64,000 bases of DNA from Chytridium lagenaria (lineage: Eukaryota > Chytridiomycota > Chytridiomycetes > Chytridiales > Chytridiaceae), in assembly GCA_025449115.1 (NCBI GenBank), contig JAHLKC010000093.1:62001-126000 (forward strand), read 5' to 3'. Below the pieces are notes generated by a model. The model worked only from the letters and a program-made list of their open reading frames with translations. It had not been told where the DNA came from and made no database searches. Of this stretch, positions 35,465 to 46,227 are shown piece by piece (positions within the stretch are counted from its first letter, which is position 1; each line of letters starts with the position of its first letter). The position numbers and the translations under genes are program-made.

Positions 35465-37524
35465 ATGACGGCGCGCACTAACGGTCTCAAGTCCGTCACA
35501 TTCCATCACGGAGAGAGTAAGTCTGCTCCCTAGCCATTTATGCATTCACTCAAGTAAAAGACTAACCTCTCACCAACCCAAATGAAGCGTACCTACAACA
35601 GTCTGTCGACTTTCGCGAGCAAGCCGAAGCCATGTACACCAGTTTCATCCGTCCTGCCATGCCCCAACAACACCAAACGTTCTACGCAAACCTCCCTTAC
35701 ATGATCATGGGCAGCATCGACTCACATGGTCGTCCTTGGGCCTCCTTCCTCACAGGTCCACCAGGATTCATCACATCCCCTGACGCCAGGCATCTCAAGC
35801 TAACCGTGACCCTCTACACGGAGATCCTGTCATGAGGGTTCTAGAAACCCCTGGACGGAAGAGTCGACTCAAGTAGGGTTTTTGGGCATTGAATTCCCAA
35901 CCAGACGACGCAACCGCGTCAATGGGAGGATTCAAAAGGCTGTGAGAAAGGAACGTGGGTTTGAGGTTGGGGTGAAGGTTGTTCAGAGTTTTGGGAACTG
36001 TCCAAAGTATATTCAGGCGAGGGAGATTGTTGGCGAGAGGAAGGTTGTGGAGAAGGAGAGGGTTGTTGATGAAGGAGGTGTTAGAGGGGAGGTTGTTGGA
36101 GATTGTGGAGAACACGGATACGATTTTTGTGGCTACGAGGTACATCAAGAAGGACGGGGTAGTGACGGATGAGCCATTGACGTCGTCTGTGTGGATGCGT
36201 CACATCGTGGTGGAAATCCTGGGTTTGTTAAAGTGGTGAATGGAGGTAAAGCCATCGCGTGGCCCGATTACAAGGGCAAATATGTTCATGTAAGTATCGA
36301 TCTTTTCAAATTCTTCATCTTTTGTTTTCAACTTTAATTATCATGCTTATCTTTTTTAAAAGGACCTTGGGTAATATTCTTCAAGACCCCGTGCTGGTAT
36401 CCTCATTCCCGACTTTGACACTGGGATATCTTGTACGCAACGGGACGCGCTGAGCTTCTCATCAACGATGCCGCCTCCACTTATTTCCCTGGGTTCACCC
36501 GCGTCACAGTCCTCACTATGACGAATGCTACCTCTCACCATCCTCCCTCCCCTACCTCTTTCAATTCACCGACTGGAGTCCATTCAAACCCTCCAGTCCG
36601 ACCATCAACGAGAAACTCATCCCAGTGACACTTTTGGGCGTTCAGAAGGAAGCCGAAAACCTTGCCACGTTCACGTTTGAGGTGAAAGACGGGATAACGT
36701 ATACACCGGGCCAACACGTCACGTTGGATTTCTCAAAAGATGCCACGGCCATCGCGAAAAAGGAGTGGTTGAAGAAGAGTTACAACAGTGAAGTGTATCA
36801 TAACGACGATCTTGTGAGGACTTGGACGTTGACATCATGCCCGGATGTGAATGAAGGTAAAGAGTCCCTTTGTCTATTTCCCAGAGTATAACGTTGTTTT
36901 TCAGATTTGTCGTTTAAATCCGCCACCACTTTCACCATCACCGTGAAACGCGATCCTAACGGCATGTTATCCACCCTCCTCCACGACCAATACACCAAAC
37001 ACATAAACACAACACCCCCCCAAATCCACCTCCGTGGTCTCTCCGGCTCTTTCACCATCCACAACGCCAACCCCTCCCTTCAGCCTCCCATCCATCCATC
37101 CAACAACCGCATCCTCTTCCTCGCCGGTGGAGTCGGTATCACCCCCGTCGTAGGCCTGATCAAGGGCTCGTGAAACGCGCGGAAGTGAAGCGACGGGAGA
37201 GTTGGGAGTGGTGGTTGTTGTCAGTGTTTCGATGGGGGCTGAAGTTCCTGGGACGTTGATCTTGGGACTGATGGAGATGGCGGGGAGGGTGGAGGGAGTT
37301 GGGTTAGGGTTGTTGTGTATGTGTCGAATGGAGATGTGGAGTGGATGGGGTTAAGGTACGGAGAGGAAGAGTTTCGGGGAGAGTTTGGTGGAGGATGTGG
37401 GGGATGTGAAGGAGAGGAGTGTGATGGTGTGTGGACCGCCAGGTTATATGGGGGCGGTGGAGGGGATTTTGGAGATGTTGGGGTTGACAAGGAGAATGTC
37501 TTTACGGAAAGTTTCGCGTATTAA
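35465..37524 (+). CDS. PNPOx-like / ferredoxin reductase-type (FAD-NAD) fusion oxidoreductase
   Basis: Two-part flavoprotein. N-terminal part: MTARTNGLKSVTFHHGES, then after an intron TYLQQSVDFREQAEAMYTSF and FYANLPYMIMGSIDSHGRPW, ASFLTGPPGF, which fits the pyridoxamine-phosphate-oxidase-like split-barrel fold. It continues with KAIAWPDYKGKYVH and GILIPDFDTGDILYATGRAE. C-terminal part: a ferredoxin-NADP reductase module with ITYTPGQHVTLDF and RTWTLTSCPD (FAD), ILFLAGGVGITPVVGLIKG (pyrophosphate loop) and VMVCGPPGYMGAVEG (NAD ribose), ending ENVFTESFAY (stop 37522-37524). At least three introns and several frame changes (near 35820, 35860, 36090, 36190, 36520, 37165, 37300, 37480). No signal peptide, so probably cytosolic. 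Electron donor is likely NAD(P)H; the acceptor is unknown. Confidence 0.82.
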
Positions 37525-37950
37525 TTAGCGACCGCACGTCCCCTGTCTTTAAGTCTGTATAAATAAATTTAAGCTAAACCAATTAAGTTGAACACATCGA
37601 AATGGAATTTCCCTCGTAAAAAGGCTTACTCTAAAAACGAAACTTAAGTCTTATTGATAGAGTTACAGGACCAAAAACTGAGTTCTAATGAATAAAGCTC
37701 ACTCATACACCAAAGTTTTAACTGTTAGGAATCAACGGTTTATTGAAGAGCACGAAAATAAAAAGTTGGTCATAATAATAATTTGAAAAGCAAAGAGAAC
37801 CATAGAAGCGAATTGAGGTAAAGCAGTGAATAAAAAGAATAGCATCGAAAAAGACGAAAAAGGGGGTCTGATAGCAAAGATATAAAAGTTGAAAAAGGAT
37901 GCGATTTAAAAAAAAAAGAAAAAGGGAATAGAGTGAAGAAAGCATTTCAA
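37525..37950. other. Convergent intergenic region, AT-rich
   Basis: Between the oxidoreductase (+) and subtilase A (-) stops. AATAAA-like signals: AAATAAATTTAAG at 37561-37573 and AATAAAGC at 37691-37698. No gene seen. Confidence 0.5.
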
Positions 37951-40900
37951 TCAACTCATTTTCATACCAAACGCAGACACATTCAGTAAACAACGTTGAA
38001 AAACAGGTGAAAAAATCGAATCCCACTCTTTCGCCCCAACAACTTTCCCCGGACGCTCAAAATACTTTAATGCCGAGAATCGAATTTCATACGGTCCCGC
38101 AGGCAACTTAATAGCCTGTTGAGCCTCATCCGTCCCATTCGTGACAACCCACCCCTCCAAACGTACATAGTCGTCTCCTCACCGACCCTCCCTGCACGGG
38201 TGTGTTCCTAGCCATCCCGTCCGTGAAAAACAACCTTGACACCCCTACATCGACCAAAGCCCCGGTGGCCGCATCCGGGTTCAACGGAATGCTCGAGTCT
38301 GCGTGAATCACGATGTTGGTTTCCTGGCTGATGCCGATAGCTGCGAGGGAAGCCCAGTCTTGACCTTTGTAGTTGAGTTCTACACTGGCGATGCGGAGTT
38401 GGTGGAGACGATGGGAGGATGAGGGCTGGGGTTGCGGTGAGGTTGAGGGTGGTGGATTCGGCGAGAGGTTGGAAGGCGTTGGAGGAACTGTAGACTCCCG
38501 TGGAGAAGGTGGAGTTGGTAGGGTTCCCGACGGTGATGTTGAGACGGGAGAAGAGGGCGGGTTGATGGAACCGAGTTGGGTTGTCATGGCTGCGGATGTG
38601 CGGGACCATTTGGGGGCGTCACGCCATGATCCTACGACTCCAGCGTAAGGGACGGAGACGGTCTTGGAGTCGTCACCTTTGACATGGAAGTAGATGTAGC
38701 CAGAGTAGACGGGGAAGGTCCCGGCGATGGCGTTGGATGGGGGTTTAAAGTATGCCTTGAAGCAGAGGGAAGTACCAGGTGCGAGGGTGAATTCAAGGGT
38801 TTCAGCACGTTCATCCTTGGTAGAGAAACGCACAGTGGCGTAGTCTGGGGTGTATTTTTGGGCGGTGGCGACTTGCATGATATCGTCACCGGTGTTGAAG
38901 GGGGTGACCATGACAGCGGGTTGATGGGACACAATGTAGGTGACGGGGAAAGTGTTCTTGTTTGTGATGGTGAGACTGTAGAATTCATTGATGTTGCTGG
39001 TGTCGTTGAGGGCGATACGGGAGGGGGTGACCACAGTTTTAGTGGTCAAGGCCTTGTAGGCGTTGATGAGACCGGCACCTTGGTAGGAGACAGAGTCGAT
39101 CATGTCGGTACCAAACTTCTTTTGCGGGACAGCCGAGTTCTGAAGGATGGTGCGGACTTGTTCAAAAGTAGGACGGTCCTTTCCGTAAGCCTCGAGAATC
39201 AATGCCGCCACACCAGCAACGTAAGGACAGGCCATGGATGTTCCAGAGATGGAGTTGTAAGGGTATTTGAGAGCACCTTGAGTCTGCGCAAACTTGGTCC
39301 AGGTGCTGTAAACGAGACCACCAATACCACCAAGATCCGGCTTTATCGAAAGCTCCTGATCGAGCCAGGGCTAGAGAAGGCCGAGACAGTACCAGCAGTC
39401 GGGACGCCGAAAAGTTGAGATCGTCGGTCATCTGGACTTTAGGGGTCTGGCCAGCCTTAACGGCCGCAATGATACCTTGGCCAAAAGTACGGGTAGAGAT
39501 CATTGAAGGGATACGAGCGGATCCAGCGATACCAAAGATCTCGTCGGTGTCGGAGTAGATCATACAGAAGGCGGCTCCACAACCTGCGGCCCAGTTGCAA
39601 CGAGATGCGGTTCCGATACCACCGTTAGGACCCCACCGCAGCATGAGACCCTTTCCAGCGAGCGAATCTGGACATCATGGAGGGAAAAAAAAATAGACAT
39701 TCGATAAGATATGTGATGCGGACTACAAACATACAAAAAAAACAACAGAAAGACTTACCAGCAGAAGCGGGCAAGCGCTACCAGGAGCACCATCATTCTG
39801 CTTGTTATCCACGTCGGCGTTGATATCAGCGACCACAACCTCAATATCGGATCCAAAGTTGAATTTGCCGTTGGCGCCAACACCATACATGTATTCCTTG
39901 CCATCGAATCTCAAGAACGTCCTAGCACTTTCCACATTATCGAACGAGGCGATACCGAAACCAAGTCTGGAGACAGCAGGGGATGAAGCCGTGTACATGC
40001 CTGAAGCACCGTCGTTACCTTGAGCAGAGAACACCAACACGCCCTGCTCGCTAACACGGTCTGCGGCAACACTTGACAAAAAGTCATTGAAGACTAGAGA
40101 ATACCGCAAAAACGTTAGAAACAATAGAAATAAACATGATCTTGCTTTTTAAGTACAGGAAAACTCACCTGGACCACCACCAAGACTCAGTGATAATATC
40201 CGCCTTGTCAGCTTCGGCGCGGTAGATGGCGGATGCGATAATGTCGGTGGTTGTGCTGCTTGAGGGACAAGAAAACCTGTATGTATAGTGTTAGCACACC
40301 CTAGTCGAACAAAGAACCTGAATAACTCACACTCTGTAGTGACCCATGGTAACTTCCGGTGCAACACCAGTGAAGGGGAAGGGAGGAGCCCAAGCAGGGT
40401 CTGTAATGTTCCTAGCATCAGCTCCGATGATACCAGCAACGTGGGTTCCGTGACTAGTAAAGTAAACTAGTTAGCGAATCACTTCTAAACGATAGTAATA
40501 ACAAGATTGATTTATGCATACCTGGAAGTACCGCAAGAGTCAAAGGGGTCGGAGTCTTGCACAGCTCCCCCAGCGGCAGAAGAAAACTATCACCGACCAA
40601 TATCCCATCCAAAGGATGTTCTGCAACCAGGACCATAGCAGCCTCCGAGAGCGGGGTGCTTATAGTCGACACCAGAGTCGATAACAGCGACCCTGATGCC
40701 CTTTCCAGTGAGGCCCAGCTTTTCCCTAACCTCGTTGACCCCAGTGATGGAGTGGATGCTCTCAGGGGCAAACCGCTGTTGCTGGCCCCGTTGGTCGTCA
40801 GAGACAGGAGCGGGGGGTTCGACGTAGTGGACGGCAAAGATGTCGGAGACGGCGGGGATGTCAGTCACAAGTTGGTCGACTATATGGAAAGGAAAGATTA

Positions 40901-41197
40901 TACATTTAAATGGTGATTTGCAGAAACGGATGCCAACAAAGACTTACCGTGCTCTCCAGCAATTCTGATGGAAACGGAGTTGGTGAACTTGTTCTCCATG
41001 GTCAGAGTTATGGCGATGTCCACATTCTTCTCTGAAAAGTACTTGTTGACGGTCTCGACAGCGTCCACGCCTTGACCGAATTCAAGGACGTAGGCGCCGT
41101 ACATGGCAGCAGGGTCCTCGGCGCCACGGATGCGAAGCCTTCGAGCGGCTGCACCGGCGATAAGGGACGCCATAGCAATTAGTTTGCGAAGGAGCAT
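37951..41197 (-). CDS. Secreted subtilisin-like serine protease A (S8A, PA domain insert)
   Basis: Secreted endopeptidase. The start at 41197 gives a signal peptide (MLLRKLIAMASLIAGAAA) and an I9-type propeptide (AAMYGAYVLEFGQGVDAVET). Catalytic motifs: Asp in VAVIDSGVDYKHPALGG (about 40680), His in SSHGTHVAGIIGAD (about 40450), and Ser in GTSMACPYVAGVAALILEAY (about 39225). A protease-associated insert (KGLMLRWGPNGGIGTASRCN, ... IYSDTDEIFGIAGS) lies between His and Ser. After the catalytic domain comes an fn3-like region (PVTYIVSHQPAVMVTPFNTG) and a beta-rich C-terminus ending near 37951. At least eight introns, with frame changes near 40575, 39790, 39390, 38500 and 38160. About 890 residues. 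It lies 0.9 kb downstream of a paralogue (subtilase B) in the same orientation, a tandem duplication. Likely a nutrient-acquiring or host/substrate-degrading protease. Confidence 0.9.
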
Positions 41198-42107
41198 GGC
41201 GATGGATGTTTGGTAATATGGAAAAGGATGTGTGTGTGTGTGTTTGAGTGTGGGGATGGTCTATATGTTCTATAAATCTAAAAAGCGAGTTCTCTATAAT
41301 AAGGAAGACCAAAACAAACAAATAAAAAACAACAGAAACAGGCTCTTAGAAACGTCGAAGTAAAGAAGACGCTTGCCCTTTTATACACGGTTTTTTCTCA
41401 TAATTTAAAGAAAATATGTAAAATTATATCGGTCGATGCCACGTTGCATCAACATCGACATCATCATCGTCGTCATCATCATCGCTTCTTTTTTTAATAT
41501 CTCAACGTCCTGTACGATCTTCTCGGCTCCCCTGGTTTCGCCTGTTTGAGGGTGAAACCATTTCCAAAGTATAAAGATTTCAGCACCGCATCACGCATGT
41601 AAAGGCGTAACATCAAAAATGAATCCGGCCTTGAAGGGCTGAAACATTCATGATCCTCCTTGATTCATTCCACCGCTGCACACGTCAATTTTGACAGTTT
41701 CCTTATTAGGTTTAACCTAATTTGGACAAAAGTAAATGCTGACACGTATTACAATGAAATAGGATGGCGTCATAGCACATGAGGGCAACGTCATTTACTT
41801 TTATTTTTCACGAATCTGATGTCACACACACGCACAGTTTCACCCTTTGAGCCATTTGAAAGAATGATAGAATATTAATAACAAATTTAAGCAATTTCTT
41901 AAAATGAGGCTTCTACTGTATTCTTAACATCTGAACACTAACATGAAAGAGGTTTTTTTTTAAAAAAGGCAAAGAAAACCGAGATTCCAAAACACCCTGC
42001 TCAACAAAAACTTTAAGCGTAAAGGTATTTCCAAAAACCGTTTAACGGAAAGGAACTGTATCCCAGAAAAAACAAAAGAAACAACAGGAAAAGGGGGAAC
42101 CAAAGTT
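41198..42107. other. Intergenic region between tandem subtilases
   Basis: Promoter of subtilase A and 3' end of subtilase B. Simple repeats: (TG)n at 41231-41242 and (ATC)n-like DNA at 41457-41487. No gene seen. Confidence 0.5.
41258..41277 (-). promoter_or_regulatory. Core promoter of subtilase A (TATA region)
   Basis: GGTCTATATGTTCTATAAAT (plus-strand text), 61-80 bases upstream of the ATG at 41197. It is nearly the same as the TATA region of the CAP gene (60451-60469, GGTCTATATATCTATAAAT), also 70-87 bases from its ATG. This supports the start choices and suggests a common promoter type for the secreted-protein genes here. Confidence 0.6.
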
Positions 42108-45100
42108 TTAGTAAACAAGGTTCAACACTGGCGACATGACGGTATCAAAGTCCGTTCCAGCAACCGGTGCATTGATCCTCCCGAAATGCCTTAACGCCGT
42201 AAACCTGATTTGATACTGTCCAGCCGGGATCTTGACCCTCTGCGCATTCACCTCAGTCGCGTTGGTGATGACATCTCCCTTCCATCTGTAAAGGGTGGGA
42301 CGGGGCAACGAAGTAGCATGGAGGACAGAGTTCCTTTGAATACCTTGACCAAAGAACAAGGAAGCAGGGCCCGCCGATGTGATGGCGTTCGCGGCGTCAG
42401 GTTGAAGAGAGAAAGAGTCGGAGGCGAAGAGGAACATGGAGGTTTGACGTTTAATACCGAGGGGAGAGAGGGTGGACCAAGCTTTACCCCTGTACAGGGC
42501 TTCGATGCGACCGAATCGGGAGTTGGTGGAGAACACGGGGAGGATGAGAGCGCCGGTGGTGAGGTTGAGGGTTGCACCTGTTGTGAGGGTTGGAAGGCGT
42601 TGGTTGGGGAGTAGACGCCTGTGCAAAGGTGGCGTTGGCGGAGAGAAGGTGATGCCGTTGCGACCGAGTTGGGTGGAGAGAGCGCGGAGACCGGCATCCA
42701 TGGATGGGGAGGAGCGGGAGAAGATGGGGCGGCTTTCCAGTCACCAACGAGACCAGCGTAAGGGACGGTAGCGGCTTTAGTGTCTTCACCTTTGACGGAG
42801 ACGGTGATGTAACCCGAGTAGATGGGGTAAAGGCCTTGAATGGCGTTTGAGGGGGCGGAGAAGTCGGTTCTGAAGGAGCGGGACTCGCCGGGAGCGAGAG
42901 TGAATTCGAGGGAATCCACAGGGTTGTTGTTACGGTAGAAACGGACGGTGGCGTAGTCTGGGGTGTACTTTTGGGTGGTGGCGATTTGGAGGGTGTCGTC
43001 ACCAGCGTTCATGGGGGTCACCATGAGGGCGGGTTGGTGGGCGACAATGTAGGTCAAAGGGGTGTGGCCTTGTTGGTGACGGTGAGACGGTAGTGTTGGT
43101 TGATGTTCTGGGTGTCGTTGAGAGCGAGACGGGATGGGTAGACAAGGGTCTTGGAGGTGACGGCTTGGAAGGCGTTGATGAGACCGGCTCCCTGGTAAGC
43201 GACGGAATCGATCAAATCGGTTCCGAATTTCTTTTGGGGGTTAGCAGAGTTTTGGAGGATGGTCCTTAATTGATCAAAAGTGGGACGGTCTCTGCCCAAG
43301 GCTTGGAGAACGAGAGCGGCAACACCGGCAGCGTAAGGAGAGGCCATGGAGGTACCAGACTTGGTGTCGTAAGGGGTTTTGAGGGGGTTTGAAGGGTTGT
43401 TTTGAGCAAACTTGCTGATGGTGCTGTAAACGAGTCCACCGATACCACCGATATCAGGCTTGATCAAAAGGTCCTGGTCAAGACCGGGGCTAGAGAACGA
43501 TGACACGGTACCAGCAGTGGGGACACCAAAGAGTCTAAGGTCCTGGCTGACGACAATCTTGGGGGTCTGACCGGCCTTGACGGCGGCAATGATCTGTTGA
43601 CCGAGTTGGCGGGAAGTGAAGAGGGAGGGGATACGGGAGATCCACCGATGGAGACGAGTTCGGTGGTGTCAGAGTAGAGGATACAGTAGGCTGCTCCGTA
43701 GGTAGCGGCCCAGTTGCAACGGGCGGCGGAACCACCACCAACAGCGGTGTCACCCCAACGGATCAAAAGACCCTTTCCAGCCAGGTTGGCTGTAGAATAA
43801 AAAGTTAGCTTTAGCATCAGGATATAGATAACAAAATCAAAGAAAAAACTTACGAGCAGGGACAGCGACAGGGTAAGGTCCAGACCCGTCACCCTGCTTG
43901 TTGGTCTCGTCAGCAGCAAGATCGTTAACAACAATCTCAATCTCCTGTCCAAAGGGAAACCTTCCATTGTTGGATCTAAAGGTAAAGAAACAAACGTTGG
44001 TTATTATACACGGTCTCCATTAATGTAAACAAATACTCGAGAAATACACACCCAACACCGTATTGGAAGCTGGAAGAACCAAACCCAAGGAACGGGCGTG
44101 GAGTTTCAGCGTTATCAAAGGCAGCCACTCCCATTCCTCCGGGAGCGACACCAGGGATCCAGACGCAAAAGATCCAGAACGACCACTGTTACCAGCAGAA
44201 GCAAACACAAAGTGTCCTGAACGATATTATTAAATTACTAAGCCCGCAAGCGAAAATGGGGACGGAGATTATTAAAGATGGAGACTTACCCTTCTCGCCG
44301 ACACGGGTGGCAGCGACCGCTGCGGGACCGTCGTTGTAGGTAGGTCCTCCACCGATGGAGAGGTTCATAATGTCACAACCATCTTCAATGTCATTGCATG
44401 TTAGAAAAAGAACGGACAGGGTAGGAACTAGGGTAATTCTTTAAACTCACCGTCAGCTGCGCGGTAGATGGCCTGAGCCATGATATCAGTAGCGGTGCTG
44501 CCTTCACATCCGAAACTATGTATTACGTTAGCATGATGGTTGACTAGACCTTTAAGAAACTCACACTCGGTATGCACCAAGGGTGACATCGGGTGCGACA
44601 CGGTAAAGGCGACAGAGGCAGCCCAGGTGGGGTCGGTGATGTTACGGGGCTAAATAATAAGTTTTATAAATTAAAAAGGGTTAAAAGGAAATTAAAGAAA
44701 TGAGTTATAATTTAGAAAGAGGAAAAAGAGACTCACGTCAGCTCCAACGATTCCGGCAACGTGGGTACCTGAAAAAGTGGATGTGATTAGGAAATTGCGT
44801 GATTTAGAGTTGAGGCGATAATTTCAAATATGAGCAGATAATCTTCTCACCGTGAGCACTCTAAAGAAAGGAAAAGTAGATATGAGTTATACGTACAAAC
44901 AGTGGAAAAACGAGAGAAAAAAATTAACGTACCGGAGCACACTCATCAAGAGGATCATTGTCCGGAACGATAAGGCCGTTATCTCCATTGTAAGCGTTTC
45001 CAACAAAATCGTAACCAAACGCCACACGTTTCCCCGGTCCAAACCCACCACCAAGGGCAGCATGGTTGTAGTCGACACCCGTGTCAATGATACCAACTTT

Positions 45101-45888
45101 GATGCCCTTTCCAGTGAGACCAAGCTTGGATCTCGCTTCATTCACACCAGTGAGGGAGTGGAAGCCTTCAGGAGCGAATTCCTGGATACCTTCTGTGGAT
45201 ACAGGGGCAGGGATGCTGACAGTGCGGACCTTTTGGATAGAAGGGATGAGTTGGGTGGGTCGTGATGCAACAAAAAAATTTGTTTGTTGATTTCAAATTT
45301 AATCAAAAAGAAAAGTAAGCCCTTTTTAGACACTCACCGCGAAGGCGTCGATTGCTTTGGGCATGTCGCTGATGAGGCTCTGGTCTGCAAAATGGTATTG
45401 ATCGGATTAATGGTTGTTGGGCATAGACAGTGTATGGATCAATCAAAGAGGGAGGACTTGATTAGATTCTAAAACAGCCAAACTCACCATGTTCACCGCT
45501 GATGGCAAAGGAGACGGCGTTGGTGTAAGAGTTTGAGACGCTAAGACGGATGGTAGCCTCGACACCAAGGTTTCCAAAGTATTCCTTGACAGTGTCAATC
45601 GCATTCACACCTTTGAACGCGAAATGTCAGCATAACATGCAATGATGATCATATTGGTGATCAAAGAAAGGCAAAAAGTCAAAAGCAGCCCAAGAACGCA
45701 GACTAGGGTGGACATCCACAACCATATGATCTATAAAACAAGAGGAATGAAATGGGATACGCACCCTGCTCAAACTCCATAAAGTAAACACCCTTGATGG
45801 TGTCTGGTGCAGAGACATCGCGGATGCGGAGTCTCCCTGCAGAGGCTCCAGCGACGAGAGCCGCAAGGATGATGTTTCGAATAAACAT
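42108..45888 (-). CDS. Secreted subtilisin-like serine protease B (S8A, PA domain insert)
   Basis: Paralogue of subtilase A with the same domain order. The start at 45888 gives a signal peptide (MFIRNIILAALVAGASAG) and propeptide (TIKGVYFMEFEQG). Catalytic Asp: VGIIDTGVDYNHAALGG (about 45110). Catalytic His: SAHGTHVAGIVGAD, where SAHG comes from a 10-base exon (44851-44860). Catalytic Ser: GTSMASPYAAGVAALVLQAL (about 43350). PA insert: GKGLLIRWGDTAVGGGSAAR, CNWAATYGAAYCILYSDTTE. The fn3-like region (MTYIVAHQPALMVTPMNAG) and the C-terminus (AGQYQIRFTALRHFGRINAP, stop 42108) resemble A closely. At least ten introns, with frame changes near 43645, 43065, 42610 and 42550. A recombinase element ends about 215 bases upstream of the start and so forms part of the promoter side. 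Confidence 0.9.
44851..44860 (-). other. 10-base microexon in subtilase B
   Basis: On the minus strand CTTTAG is followed by AGTGCTCACG and then GTGAG. The preceding exon ends ...GAGTGTGCTCCG at a GTACGT donor (44932-44931). The following exon begins GTACCCACG after TTTTTCAG (ends 44769). Joined, they read DECAP-SAHG-THVAGIVGAD with no frame change, so the 10 bases encode the catalytic His. Flanking introns are about 72 and 82 bases. Subtilase A has one ordinary intron at this place. Confidence 0.8.
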
Positions 45889-46102
45889 GAGGCTGTAAGG
45901 AAATGGGAATAAAAAGAAAAGCGGCAGAGAGAGAGAGAGAAGCATATAAATATATTTTATTTATTTATTATTCAATTATTCATTGAGAATTAATTCATCC
46001 ATCACAAGTAATATGTAAAGTAATACAAACAAACCACAAGGGGAAAGTATTCAATTATAAATATTATTATTCTATATGAAAAAAATAAATATCTATTATC
46101 GG
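45889..46102. other. Subtilase B promoter, AT-rich
   Basis: A TATA-like CATATAAATATATTTTA at 45943-45959, 55-70 bases from the ATG, is the likely core promoter. An AG repeat lies at 45928-45940. Confidence 0.5.
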
Positions 46103-46120
46103 TTGGGTGAAGCTGGGTGA
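46103..46120 (+). repeat. Left 18-base direct repeat of the recombinase element
   Basis: TTGGGTGAAGCTGGGTGA, identical and in the same orientation as 48643-48660. The following bases (AGGCAACC) differ from those after the right copy. Confidence 0.85.
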
Positions 46121-46227
46121 AGGCAACCTCAACCAATGAAAAGATTTGTTTATTTTTTTTAAAAAAAAAAGAGTTGAAAAACAGTTATTAAAAAATTGCC
46201 TCTGGGTGAAGGTTGGGTGGAGGTCAA

